Origin: Gammaproteobacteria bacterium
GTDB taxonomy: Bacteria > Pseudomonadota > Gammaproteobacteria > JAJPIJ01
NCBI GenBank assembly: GCA_022072255.1
Contig: JAJVHZ010000009.1
Location: 1-61,373, forward strand
Length of the DNA stretch: 61,373 nt
Direction of reading: 5' to 3'
A program made the position numbers and the translations under genes. Below the pieces are notes generated by a model. That model was not told where the DNA came from. It did no database searches and was given only the letters and a program-made list of their open reading frames with translations. Positions 50,702 to 58,901 of the stretch are shown here, in pieces; position 1 is the stretch's first letter; the number at the start of each line of letters is the position of its first letter.

Positions 50702-51727
50702 TCAGCCTGCATCCTCCTCCACCTTCACGGTCTCGCGCCGGCGGATGCGCCGCGCGATCCGGTCGCTATGCTTGTCGCGTTTGACCGCCACGGTCTGAAC
50801 ATAGACACGCGTCGTCGCCTGGCTCTCGTGATCGAGCGCCGACTGCGTTTCGAGCAGGTCGCCCGAGTCCTCAAAGATGATCCGCGCGTAGGTGTGGCGC
50901 GTCTGGTGGATATTGACCGCACGGATCCCGGCCCTCGCCGCGTACTTCTTCAGATTGTTCGCGAAGGAGCGTGACGTGAGCGGGGCGCCCGGTGAGCCGG
51001 CGCGATCGTGACGGGTCCAGAGCGGATCGCCAGTGTGCAGGACGGAGAGCCTCTTCGATTTTTTGAGGTAAGCGACGAGCGCCTCATGCACGTCGGAATG
51101 GCCCACTTCTCTTCTCTGAAACTTCCCGCCCTTTCTTCTGTATCGGACAATCAACCCGTCTTCCTTCAGTTCGACATCATTGCCGCGCAAGCCGAAGAGT
51201 TCGTTCCTGCGCAACCCCGAATAGAGATAGAAGAGCGTCACGGCGTAATCGCGCAGCGCATGGATCGAGCCTCTTTCGGCTTCGGCCGCGACCTGATCAA
51301 GAATGGCGTTCATCTCATCGTCGGTCCAGGCCTTGGTCTTCTCGGTCTGATACGGCCGCGGCGCCGTCGGGCGCATGATCGAGACGGGATTGCTCGGAAT
51401 GTGGTCTTTGATCTCCGGATACTTTCTCAACCATTCGTAGAATGAGGAGACGCGCGAGAGATAGGAGTAGACGGTGTTTTCGGACTTCTCCGACTCCAGA
51501 TGTTTGCGCCAGGCGCGCACATCCATCGGATCCACATCGCCCGGATGCTTGCCGACAAACTGCAGAAATGACCTGATGATCTGCCGCTTGTCGCGGAGCC
51601 GCTCTTCACGGTCTCTGGTCTCCGAGCGCGTGCTGGCCTCGGCCCAGAGAGTGATCGCGGTCTCGATCGGGTCGGAAATAACGACAACCGACCGGCCGGC
51701 GATAATCGGCGCAAGTGAATCATTCAT
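50702..51727 (-). CDS. tyrosine recombinase (phage-integrase family, 341 aa)
   Basis: A SAM-like N-terminal core-binding domain (residues about 25-115) is followed by a catalytic domain with all key residues: Arg173 (SGLRRNEL), His274 and Arg277 (HQTRH), His300 (ALDHES) and Tyr309 (TTRVYV). Basic C-terminal residues follow. It is a site-specific recombinase of the XerC/phage type. The ATG overlaps the retropepsin gene's stop by four bases, so it is co-translated with that protein and the HTH-DUF5678 protein. It may resolve multimers of the replicon or integrate an element. The core site is not identified. Confidence 0.9.
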   Translation of the reverse strand: MNDSLAPIIAGRSVVVISDPIETAITLWAEASTRSETRDREERLRDKRQIIRSFLQFVGKHPGDVDPMDVRAWRKHLESEKSENTVYSYLSRVSSFYEWLRKYPEIKDHIPSNPVSIMRPTAPRPYQTEKTKAWTDDEMNAILDQVAAEAERGSIHALRDYAVTLFYLYSGLRRNELFGLRGNDVELKEDGLIVRYRRKGGKFQRREVGHSDVHEALVAYLKKSKRLSVLHTGDPLWTRHDRAGSPGAPLTSRSFANNLKKYAARAGIRAVNIHQTRHTYARIIFEDSGDLLETQSALDHESQATTRVYVQTVAVKRDKHSDRIARRIRRRETVKVEEDAG

Positions 51728-52134
51728 TGGTCGTTGTGATACCCAAAATATACAACCCCTTCATAATCGTCGAGGCCGAAGAGCATCCGCTGCAGAAAAC
51801 CCTGCCGGCCAAGCAGATTTCGCGGGATATTCTGGAAGGCGGGAAAGTAGACTAATAAATCCATCGTCATCTCCCCGATCACCAATCTCACTTCGTGCCC
51901 ATAGACCCTGATGACTGTTCCCATCGCGTTGACGTGATCTTCAATGCCCTTTTCCACCGCGATGTCCAACCATTCGGCGATCTCCCGTTTGAACACACAC
52001 AAGGTCGATCCGGTATCGATCGCGGCCTCCGTCGTCTCGACGCGATCATTCGCGAACAACGCGACGGGCAATGTAACGCCGGGCTGTTTCGGGTCGACAG
52101 TGTAACGATGGCGATAAATGATTTGCCAGGACAC
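51724..52134 (-). CDS. retropepsin-like aspartic protease (136 aa)
   Basis: The catalytic motif AAIDTGST (Asp-Thr-Gly, near residue 40) lies in a typical single-lobe retropepsin fold (ALFANDRVETTEAAIDTGSTLCVFKREIAEWL, then NLLGRQGFLQRM with the second hydrophobic-hydrophobic-Gly element). Such bacterial retropepsins act as homodimers. The gene is between the HTH-DUF5678 protein and the recombinase in one operon. A proteolytic switch on the DUF5678 protein or the recombinase is one possible use of this arrangement. Confidence 0.8.
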   Translation of the reverse strand: MSWQIIYRHRYTVDPKQPGVTLPVALFANDRVETTEAAIDTGSTLCVFKREIAEWLDIAVEKGIEDHVNAMGTVIRVYGHEVRLVIGEMTMDLLVYFPAFQNIPRNLLGRQGFLQRMLFGLDDYEGVVYFGYHNDQ

Positions 52135-52141
52135 GCGCTCC

Positions 52142-52723
52142 TCAGGCCCTCCTCGCCGGCAGCGGTTCTTCGATGAAGGTGATCAGCGGGTGCGGCAGGC
52201 CTGCGCTCTTGGCTTCGGCATGCACCTCATGGGCGTTCTCGCCGCTGGCCAGAAGGCGGTCTTCATAAACCGCCACCCATTTCCCGGCATATTCCTCTCG
52301 ATGTTCGCTCAGCCACTTCATGTCTTTGCTCATATCACGCATCTTGATCGGTGGAGTTACGATCTTTCCCATCTTCTTTTCATAGAGCTGAACATCGCTG
52401 ACCTTCAGTCGCCGCTGGTTCCCGACCATCCGTGAAGGGAGATCGCCTCGATCGATCATCCGCACCAGATAGCCCCGCGAGACTTTCAGGTAATCGGCGG
52501 CCTCCTGCGTCGTCATCTCGGCGTCGGCCGCCAGAACCGTCACGTCGCGCCCGCGAGAGAGTTCTGAGAGAATCTGTTTAAGTAAAGATTTGAAGCGTTC
52601 CGGCAAAGTGACCCTCGCCCCCGAAGCGTCATCCGTAGTCAATGTAAGCGGCCTGTCGGATGAGAGCATCTGTTTGAGATTTTGCTGCTCGTCCGGCGCC
52701 ATTTCGAGATCTGTGGTGGCCAT
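52142..52723 (-). CDS. HTH (excisionase-type) plus DUF5678 protein (193 aa)
   Basis: The start is MATTDLEMAPDEQQNLKQM (ATG 52721-52723). The middle is an excisionase-type HTH (MTTQEAADYLKVSRGYLVRMIDRGDLPSRMVGNQRRLKVSDVQLYEKK). The C-terminal third is a DUF5678-like segment (MKWLSEHREEYAGKWVAVYEDRLLASGENAHEVHAEAKSAG). This pairs with the aspartic protease directly downstream, a combination I recall from other bacteria. It probably regulates the operon. Two tandem 14-bp repeats in the promoter region (52794-52821) are candidate sites. Confidence 0.75.
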   Translation of the reverse strand: MATTDLEMAPDEQQNLKQMLSSDRPLTLTTDDASGARVTLPERFKSLLKQILSELSRGRDVTVLAADAEMTTQEAADYLKVSRGYLVRMIDRGDLPSRMVGNQRRLKVSDVQLYEKKMGKIVTPPIKMRDMSKDMKWLSEHREEYAGKWVAVYEDRLLASGENAHEVHAEAKSAGLPHPLITFIEEPLPARRA

Positions 52724-52793
52724 AATCCCACTCCTTGATTGTTCTTCGATAGAATCCGCGCCGCCGGCGATCTGCGGCCCTGCGGCCATCTAT

Positions 52794-52821
52794 ATTATAC
52801 AGTCATTATTATACAGTCATT
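52794..52821. promoter_or_regulatory. perfect tandem 14-bp repeats containing -10-like hexamers
   Basis: ATTATACAGTCATT occurs at 52794-52807 and again at 52808-52821 without a gap. On the minus strand each unit contains TATAAT, so the duplication doubles a -10 element upstream of the HTH-DUF5678 operon. It also doubles any operator overlapping it. The remainder of 52724-53082 contains one hairpin and no gene. Confidence 0.6.
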
Positions 52822-52934
52822 GAGCCAGAAAAGCGCAATACTCGTCATACTCGACCCCGACGACTTACACGACTTAAATTCGTTATGGTTCCATTACTGA
52901 TCAGGTAGGGGAATCATATATTCTCATTATTGCA

Positions 52935-52959
52935 ATTTTATGCCTGCGAAGCATAAAAT
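52935..52959. terminator. 9-bp perfect hairpin in the 52.8-53.1 kb spacer
   Basis: ATTTTATGC (52935-52943) and GCATAAAAT (52951-52959) are exact reverse complements with a 7-base loop. It lies between divergently oriented genes (HTH-DUF5678 on minus, 259-aa protein on plus). It could be an operator as easily as a terminator. No poly-T follows on the plus strand. Confidence 0.5.
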
Positions 52960-53082
52960 ATGTTTCACGCGGACGCAAGCTCCCGAAATTCGGCTCAACC
53001 GTCCGGCGCAAAATTATTTGCCGGCGGAAAAATAGAGGTCGTGGAACGCTAAAACCTGGGCGTTCACCGGAAGGTTTTCAAA

Positions 53083-53862
53083 GTGCGACGACGAGTGCGA
53101 CAAGCAGATTCTTTGGCCAACCCGGCGGCTGTGCGCGCGGTTTTGAGCGAACTGAAACGACGCTGCCCTGCCCTGTCGGCCCTCCCCGATCGAAAACTTC
53201 GGAAGCTGCTGCTCGCCGTTCGCCATCTAGAGACCTACCCGGCGACGGACACGAAACGCGGCAGGCCGGCGAAGTTCGAGCGCGACATGCTCGATGACGC
53301 CAGGCGCCAACTCAAAGCGATCCTGGAGCGCGAGACCGGCGATCGGATTTCTCTACAGACTTTTGTCGGCCACTACCTGCCGATCCTCGATTGGCCGGAG
53401 GATGTGATCGCGGCGCTCGACCACCACGACTTGAGCCGGCTGGAGGCGGCGCAGGTCGCTCGGATCACCGCTGACCGCTTGGGCGTCAAACCACGCGAGG
53501 CGCGGGCGATAAGAAATGAGATCATCAGCAACCACATCCGCTCCGGAGGATCCCAGACCGCGCTGCGCGAGAAAGTGCGAGAGGCCCTGGGTGAATTGAC
53601 CCTGGTGACGAGCGAGAAGATGACCGAAGCGGTCGAGAGAGTGGACGATCTGCTGAGAGTCGATCCGAGCGACCGGCGTCACCTCTTCTACGAGCAAATG
53701 AAGGATTTCTTTTTCGCCCTGCGCGACATTCAGCCCGACGAGATCGACGATGCGACGCTGGATACGCTGGTCGAGCGGGCCGACGGATTGATGGAAGTGA
53801 TTTATGCAATCCAGTGGAGGCGCAAGCAGAAGGAGAACGCGATCCGGAAATTTTCCATCTGA
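53083..53862 (+). CDS. conserved hypothetical, possibly DNA-binding (259 aa)
   Basis: No family is recognised. The N-terminus is basic (MRRRVRQADSLANPAAVRAVLSELKRRCPALSALPDRKLRKLL). The middle shows helical repeats with an HTH-like stretch ARITADRLGVKPREARAIRNEIISNHI, reminiscent of ParB/KorB-type HTH regions. The C-terminus is acidic and helical. It sits near the partition and initiation genes, so a plasmid-regulatory role is plausible but unproven. Confidence 0.55.
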   Translation: MRRRVRQADSLANPAAVRAVLSELKRRCPALSALPDRKLRKLLLAVRHLETYPATDTKRGRPAKFERDMLDDARRQLKAILERETGDRISLQTFVGHYLPILDWPEDVIAALDHHDLSRLEAAQVARITADRLGVKPREARAIRNEIISNHIRSGGSQTALREKVREALGELTLVTSEKMTEAVERVDDLLRVDPSDRRHLFYEQMKDFFFALRDIQPDEIDDATLDTLVERADGLMEVIYAIQWRRKQKENAIRKFSI

Positions 53863-54048
53863 TTCATTTCCCGTCGAGGCGATATCCAAAGCAACCTGTG
53901 CCTGCGGCTGTTCCCTTCCCTGTCCGGGCGAAGGAAAAAGCGTTCTCCGATATTGCGGCGCCGGATCGATTGAGGCATTGGAAGTCGCGATACGGACCGG
54001 AAACCAGATTCAAGGTGCGTTGAGAATGCCGCCTCTCACATCACCGGA

Positions 54049-54414
54049 TTACTCCCCACCGGCGGGTTCACCGAAGGTAATCCAGAACCCGTTGAGGTCA
54101 CGAATGATGAATTCCCTCATCCCGTAGAAGGTGTTGTGAAGTCCTTCCCGGGTTTCAACTCGATCCTTCAGGCGCTGGAAGAGTTCATCGACGTTCTCCG
54201 TGTGAACGTACAGATCGACCTCGCGGCGATCCTGGGCGCTCGGCCGCCCACCCGCGCTGAACATGATCCTGCCATTACCGTAGGACAGTTCCGCCCAAAC
54301 CATCTCACCGTCGTCATCGCCGGTGTTGATTACGAGAAACCCGATCGATTCGTACCAGTCGATGGCCGCTCGGACGTCCGGCACGTGGATCATTGGCGTG
54401 ACTCTTTGCTCCAT
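54049..54414 (-). CDS. VOC-fold (glyoxalase/bleomycin-resistance-like) protein (121 aa)
   Basis: The beta-alpha-beta-beta-beta pattern of VOC proteins is clear: VTPMIHVPDVRAAIDWYESIGFLVI, then MVWAELSYGNGRIMFSAGG, then FIIRDLNGFWITFGEP. The second half has the usual final Glu region (...GFWITFGEP). Such proteins bind metal or antibiotics. Bleomycin-type drug sequestration or an enzyme role are both possible. The gene lies alone next to the partition locus. Confidence 0.75.
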   Translation of the reverse strand: MEQRVTPMIHVPDVRAAIDWYESIGFLVINTGDDDGEMVWAELSYGNGRIMFSAGGRPSAQDRREVDLYVHTENVDELFQRLKDRVETREGLHNTFYGMREFIIRDLNGFWITFGEPAGGE

Positions 54415-54510
54415 GCTTTCCTCTTCCTTTCCGCTCCGGCCAGGCTCGTTCGAAGTCTACCCAACTCGGACTTCACGCGTCGTTCAAATCTCGAACTCCT
54501 GCCGTGGATC

Positions 54511-54556
54511 GGTATAACACGTTATACCTGACTGGACCGGTATAACGTGTTATACC
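54511..54556. promoter_or_regulatory. two 18-bp palindromes upstream of parA (candidate parS or operator)
   Basis: GGTATAACACGTTATACC (54511-54528) and GGTATAACGTGTTATACC (54539-54556) are palindromic (consensus GGTATAACNNGTTATACC), centred 28 bp apart. A third copy spans the parA stop codon (55602-55619). Three identical-class sites flanking parAB are typical of a centromere or an autoregulatory operator bound by ParB or ParA. Confidence 0.8.
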
Positions 54557-54708
54557 AGTTTACGGATTCCGACTTTTCACTTATCTGCCTATTTCTTCTT
54601 GACTTTAGCTAATGTCATGGTAGCTTCTTCCGATAAGTCATGACTTTTGAAATGTGCCATAAATCAGAAAATACGATATTTGAAGGGAAACTTCCCGGGG
54701 AGTGATGA

Positions 54709-55608
54709 ATGCCTAGTATCATTACAATCGCGAACGAAAAAGGGGGCGTCGGGAAGACTACGACCGTGGTAAACCTCGCGGCGGTCTTCGCCAGTATGGG
54801 ACGTTCGGTGCTGGTTGTAGATAACGACCCGCAGGGAAACGCCACCACACTGCTGGGGGTCGAGCGGGGCGATCTCGGCTCGAAGATGCTCGGCCAGGCG
54901 ATGCTCGATAAAGCCCCCTGTGACGATTACATCGTCCCCACGAACATCGAAGGGGTGAGCCTGCTGGCCGGGACGCCGAAGCTTCGCCAGGTGATCAGCG
55001 AACTGGGGAGCGGCCACTGGCAGGACAAGTTGCTTAAGAAGGTCTTCGAGACGGATAAACTCGATGAGTTCGAATTCGTGCTGATTGATACTCATGGGTC
55101 GGTGGATTGCCTGCTCAAGTCCTCGCTCGCGGTCTCGCACTACTACCTGATCCCGCTCTTCGCCGAGCCGGACTCGGCGCGGGGTCTCTTTGACCTGATC
55201 GAAACGATCAGCGACGTGCGCGAGGCCTCCAACCAGCGGTTGTCTCTGCTCGGCATCCTGATCACCAAGTATGACACCAACAGCTCTACGCACCGGGAGT
55301 TTGCGGAAGAGATCAGGAGAGTGGGAAAGAAGGCACGCGTCCGGGTATTTGCCAACATGATTCCGGCGTCCAGATCCGTGCCGGCGGCTTCTCGCGACCA
55401 GAAGTCGCTGCTCGAATTCCGCGGTAGCCTGCCAATCAGCCAAGCTTATATAGCTCTCGGCGGGGAACTGATGACGATCATCAAGGGCAAGCGGACGGGA
55501 CGCCCAGCGATCCCGGACACAGAGATTCTGGGCCCCGAACTGGAAGAGATGGAGGAGATCGTCTTCGCCAAGACGGGTGAAGAAGTTGCGGCCGGCAATC
55601 CGGTATAA
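54709..55608 (+). CDS. parA: ParA partition ATPase (299 aa)
   Basis: The deviant Walker A KGGVGKTT (residues 11-18), VVDNDPQGNATT (Walker A' region) and VLIDTHGS (Walker B) are all present, with ...IPASRSVPAASRDQKSLLEF typical of the family. It lacks an N-terminal HTH, so it is a type Ib-like or chromosomal-like ParA. It hydrolyses ATP on nucleoid DNA and moves ParB-bound plasmids. The stop codon lies inside the third palindrome. parB follows 48 bases downstream. Confidence 0.95.
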   Translation: MPSIITIANEKGGVGKTTTVVNLAAVFASMGRSVLVVDNDPQGNATTLLGVERGDLGSKMLGQAMLDKAPCDDYIVPTNIEGVSLLAGTPKLRQVISELGSGHWQDKLLKKVFETDKLDEFEFVLIDTHGSVDCLLKSSLAVSHYYLIPLFAEPDSARGLFDLIETISDVREASNQRLSLLGILITKYDTNSSTHREFAEEIRRVGKKARVRVFANMIPASRSVPAASRDQKSLLEFRGSLPISQAYIALGGELMTIIKGKRTGRPAIPDTEILGPELEEMEEIVFAKTGEEVAAGNPV

Positions 55609-55621
55609 CGCGTTATACCGG
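55600..55621. promoter_or_regulatory. third parS-like palindrome, overlapping the parA stop
   Basis: GGTATAACGCGTTATACC at 55602-55619 is a perfect palindrome, extended by C-G pairs on both sides to 22 bp. The parA TAA (55606-55608) is part of it. It matches the two sites upstream of parA and lies about 35 bases before the parB start, so it may be the ParB target and also control parB expression. Confidence 0.8.
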
Positions 55622-55656
55622 GACTGAAGCCCGGCGGCGCCGTAGCAGGAAAGAGA

Positions 55657-56559
55657 ATGTCAAAGAGACAGAAGGCAGCAGATGTATTGAGCAAGATCGC
55701 GTCTGAGGGAAAAGACCTCAGCGTGGCGGTGAAGCCGCCGACGGCGAGAGCGCCGGCGGAAGACGCTACGCTCCAGGCGCTCAGAAGGAATCTGGGCAAG
55801 GTCGTCCTGGTACCCGTCAAGCTGCTCGTCATCGAGAAGAACGTCCGAACAATTCTCGACACCGGTTCGGAAGAGTTTGAAGTTTTAGTCGAAGACATCC
55901 GCCTTAACGGAGTCAGGCAGAATATCGCCGTCGAACTTCATGAGGATGAAAAGGGCGGCTACCGGCTGGTTGTGGTCTTCGGCCAGCGCCGGGTACTCGC
56001 GGCTCAGAAGGCCGGGATCGAGACGATCCCTTCGCTGATTGTCCGGGCCGGCGACCCCGCCGATCGCATCTTCCTGGGGTTGGCGGAAAACCTCTTCCGG
56101 ACCGAAATGCACCCGCTCGACAAGGCCGAGGCTTACCAGGAATTGATTGACGCAGGCTGGTCGACGCAGATGCTTTCGGAGAAGTTCGAGAGGAAGAAAC
56201 GAACAGTGCAGGGCTTTCTGCGGCTGGCTCGATTCCCGGAGAAGGCGAAAGCCGTGATCCGCGGGAGCCCGGATCATTTCACAACTCATTTGCTCTTCAA
56301 TCGCTTTCTCGGCAGGGCATGGGAGAGCGAAGCGGAACTGGCGCAGGCCCTCAAGCAGGTGATCGAGGGCCGGAGCAACAACGGCGCGCCCTCACGCAAG
56401 ATCGTTTCGGAAGAGGCGAGCAAACTGGAGCAATCCGCCGTCCAATATTTCGGCGTGGCGTGCAAAGCCAGCGGGACCGCCGATTCCGGCAAGTTGGTCT
56501 TCACCTGGCAGAGCAGGGAAGAACTCGACAAATTGAACAAGCTGTTTCAACAAGAGTGA
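55657..56559 (+). CDS. parB: ParB centromere-binding protein (300 aa)
   Basis: The ParB N-domain has box I (LLVIEKNVRT, then LVEDIRLNGVRQNIAV) and box II-like VFGQRRVLAAQKAG. The HTH region follows (NLFRTEMHPLDKAEAYQELIDAG, then TQMLSEKFERKKRTVQGFLRLA). The C-terminus is acidic. Box II reads GQRRVLA where most ParB proteins have GERRxRA, so the arginine patch that binds CTP is only partly conserved. It is the partner of the adjacent ParA; the palindromes around parA are its likely sites. Confidence 0.9.
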   Translation: MSKRQKAADVLSKIASEGKDLSVAVKPPTARAPAEDATLQALRRNLGKVVLVPVKLLVIEKNVRTILDTGSEEFEVLVEDIRLNGVRQNIAVELHEDEKGGYRLVVVFGQRRVLAAQKAGIETIPSLIVRAGDPADRIFLGLAENLFRTEMHPLDKAEAYQELIDAGWSTQMLSEKFERKKRTVQGFLRLARFPEKAKAVIRGSPDHFTTHLLFNRFLGRAWESEAELAQALKQVIEGRSNNGAPSRKIVSEEASKLEQSAVQYFGVACKASGTADSGKLVFTWQSREELDKLNKLFQQE

Positions 56560-56637
56560 ACGAGCAACAGCGTGTTGCGCGTGAAAGGAGCCGAAACGTA
56601 AGAGAAAAAGGGAAGGGAAGTGCCCTAAAAAATTGAT

Positions 56638-56680
56638 GGCCTGAGACGATGTAGCCGCGAAACTCACGTCGTCTCAGGCC
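56638..56680 (+). terminator. 12-bp perfect stem after parB
   Basis: GGCCTGAGACGA (56638-56649) pairs exactly with TCGTCTCAGGCC (56669-56680) around a 19-base loop. It lies 78 bases after the parB stop. It fits a terminator, though no poly-T run follows. It is also a candidate for a second structural element of the origin. Confidence 0.6.
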
Positions 56681-56970
56681 GAAACCAATTAACCTGACTT
56701 GTTCCCGCGAAGCATTGGCGTGCTGCGCATGGGCTTACTATTGCAGGTTGCAGGCGTATTCTACCCCGCCGCACCCTGCTGTCAAGGAGTATCTGTCGAA
56801 AGCGGGTGTGCAATGAATATTTCTCCGTCGGTTTTCATCCACACAGATTTCATCCAGACGATCCGCGCAGAGATTTCAAACACGTATTGGCGGCTGCCCG
56901 AGTTCCAGCCTTGCAACGCTCGCACCGCGTCCAGGCTTTCCCACATATCAGTTTTCTCCGTTTCTTGGGC

Positions 56971-57082
56971 GTGTAGTAACAGGGAGCAGAAGGCGTGTAG
57001 TAACAGGGAACAAAGGTGTGTAGTAACAGGGAGCAAAAGCGTGTAGCAACAGGGAGCAAACCGTGTAGTAACAGGGAGCATG
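56971..57082. other. iteron array, candidate replication origin (oriV)
   Basis: Five copies of GTGTAGTAACAGGGAGCAAA (one or two mismatches each) start at 56971, 56995, 57018, 57041 and 57063, with periods of 24, 23, 23 and 22 bp. Two-helical-turn spacing upstream of the repA gene is the classic layout for initiator-binding iterons. The regulator of copy number and the initiation site should lie here. The rest of the 56560-56970 spacer shows only the hairpin at 56638-56680. Confidence 0.85.
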
Positions 57083-57170
57083 ACACAGGCTAAACCATTG
57101 ATTTTCAAATCAGTTTCGGGCGTCTATAAATTAATAAACATGTTGTATAAAAAAGCAAATAACAACAACA
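57083..57170. other. AT-rich stretch beside the iterons
   Basis: The 90 bases after the last iteron are strongly AT-rich, with runs such as TATAAATTAATAAACATG and TATAAAAAAGCAAATAAC. This is the expected place for DNA unwinding next to an iteron array. It also lies before the repA promoter and start. I see no obvious DnaA box. Confidence 0.6.
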
Positions 57171-57199
57171 GTCGGCGCGCATCCGCAAGCAGGATTGTT

Positions 57200-57228
57200 G
57201 TTGCTCTTTCCTGAGGGGGGAGAGCAAC
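57200..57228 (+). promoter_or_regulatory. hairpin that could hide the repA ribosome-binding site
   Basis: GTTGCTCT (57200-57207) and AGAGCAAC (57221-57228) are reverse complements. The loop contains CTGAGGGGGG, the only ribosome-binding site for the repA ATG at 57231. Translation of the initiator could therefore be limited by RNA folding, a common way to control copy number. Confidence 0.55.
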
Positions 57229-57230
57229 CA

Positions 57231-58901
57231 ATGTCGCTGCCGCTGTTCCAAACGCTCACCGAGACGCAGGTGACATTATCTCCAGCAGGGGTGAACGAGT
57301 ACCCGTTCTTCTGCCTCAGCCGGAGGCCTGCCCACCTCAAGCGGGACATCGAGTGGAGCGGCGCCGACGACGATGGGAGGCGATTTACGTGGAAGGTCAA
57401 ACCGAACAGCGACGGCCTGCCGGGCGAGGCCGCCTGGGAAATCTGGCTAACGATCATCCAGCCGCTCCTGCACGCCAGCCAACCGCTCAAGCACGGCTTG
57501 CTCATTCCGCTCGGTGGAGTCCGCCATTGCCTGAGGGTGCTCGGCTGGACGATCAGCGGCGCGAACGCGAGAGTTCTCACCAGGGCGCTCAGCCAGATCG
57601 CCGGCGCGACTGTCGAGTTCGACCTCTGGTTGCCACTCCCGCGCCCAAAGCCGGAGGGAGAGAATTTCCGACGCGTAAGAGGCCGGGGTCCGCGCATACT
57701 GTTTTACAGCATCGGCGAGTACCAGGTGAGTGAAGCCGAATTGCAAAGCGGGGAACTGGCCTATGACTACGATCTCAACGACGTGATCTCTATCCGCGTC
57801 GCGCTCGAGGCCGATCTTCAGCAGAATGTCCAGTACCGCCCGCTGGACCAAGTCTACGCGCGATCGGTCTCTCCTTCATCGCGCCGCTGGTACGAGCTGA
57901 CGGCCAGCTCGGTCTTCGGAGCAGTTTCACACCCGAATAGCCGCGGATATTTCGATGTCCGTTACTCCTGGTACGTCTCGCGCCACCACACGCTCGAATC
58001 GCAGACCGGATTGCGACGAATCAAAATGCAGATGGAGAAAATCACGAAAGACCACCTAGAGAGCGGCTACCTGCGGAAGATCGAATACTTCGAGACGGGC
58101 GAAGGCGACGACGTCATCATTCGATATTTTCCTGGCGCCGGCGCCAAGCGTTCCATCAACCGCGTCAAATCACTGCTTTCGGGCAGAAGGGGATTGATCT
58201 CCGTCACAGATGAGCCAGTGGATCCCACCAATGCGCCGCCTCCCGATAGCCAGGCAGAGGCGCTGATCCTGAAGATGATCAGTGAATATGGCCTGATTGA
58301 GAAGATCGCCCGCCGGCTTGTCGAGGAAAATGCCGAGGAAGCGCGTAAACAGGTGGAAGCGTACCCGTATCGCAAGGCGAAGCCCGACAACCCGGCCGCG
58401 TTCCTCGTCCAGTCAATCAGGGAGAAATGGCCGTTGCCTGAAAAATATCTGGCTATCCTGGCCCGAAAGGAGAATGACGCGACAGCGCAGACGCAGACGG
58501 AGGCTGAAAGAATTGCCGATATGCTTGTAGAGGCCATTGAATGTTTGCAGCGAGCAGCGGCGAACATCATTGCTTCGGAAAGGCCTGCGCTCTATGACGC
58601 TTGCAGCACCGCTGAGAGGGAACTCGGCGATCTTCGCGACCGCATTACCGCAGGTGGTGAATGTTTGCTGGAAGATCTCGAAAACAAATTGACAGCCGCC
58701 GAGGACAGGCTAACGGAGGCGTTATGGCATTCATCCGATCAGGAGCAACTAGAGGCAATGCTGAAATCCGCAACTGCTGAGTTGCAGAGGTACAAGGCGG
58801 GAATGGAGCCGGAAGTATTCAACGAAACCTTGCGACGGTCTGTCACTGCTAGATTGCGTGAACAAAACCGGATACCTCGCCTGAGCCTGTTTTATCTTTG
58901 A
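57231..58901 (+). CDS. RepA-like replication initiator protein (556 aa)
   Basis: The start is MSLPLFQTLTETQVTLSP, after the iterons and GGGGGGAG. The N-terminal half (about residues 30-300) matches plasmid initiators of the RepA/TrfA-like winged-helix type: VKPNSDGLPGEAAWEIWLTIIQPLLH, then HGLLIPLGGVRHCLRVLGW, then RGPRILFYSIGEYQV. The segment LILKMISEYGLIEKIARRLVEE...AAFLVQSIREKWPLP is a common C-terminal element of this family. The last 120 residues are a coiled-coil-like extension. It should bind the iterons and open the origin. Confidence 0.85.
   Translation: MSLPLFQTLTETQVTLSPAGVNEYPFFCLSRRPAHLKRDIEWSGADDDGRRFTWKVKPNSDGLPGEAAWEIWLTIIQPLLHASQPLKHGLLIPLGGVRHCLRVLGWTISGANARVLTRALSQIAGATVEFDLWLPLPRPKPEGENFRRVRGRGPRILFYSIGEYQVSEAELQSGELAYDYDLNDVISIRVALEADLQQNVQYRPLDQVYARSVSPSSRRWYELTASSVFGAVSHPNSRGYFDVRYSWYVSRHHTLESQTGLRRIKMQMEKITKDHLESGYLRKIEYFETGEGDDVIIRYFPGAGAKRSINRVKSLLSGRRGLISVTDEPVDPTNAPPPDSQAEALILKMISEYGLIEKIARRLVEENAEEARKQVEAYPYRKAKPDNPAAFLVQSIREKWPLPEKYLAILARKENDATAQTQTEAERIADMLVEAIECLQRAAANIIASERPALYDACSTAERELGDLRDRITAGGECLLEDLENKLTAAEDRLTEALWHSSDQEQLEAMLKSATAELQRYKAGMEPEVFNETLRRSVTARLREQNRIPRLSLFYL

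Noticed and set aside
52969-52988. TGTTTCACG, half of the classic chromosomal parS
   Set aside because: The second half does not match and there is a single copy; the GGTATAAC palindromes are far better candidates.
53863-54048. Open frames after the 259-aa gene
   Set aside because: No start with a ribosome-binding site, no domain, and composition like spacer DNA.
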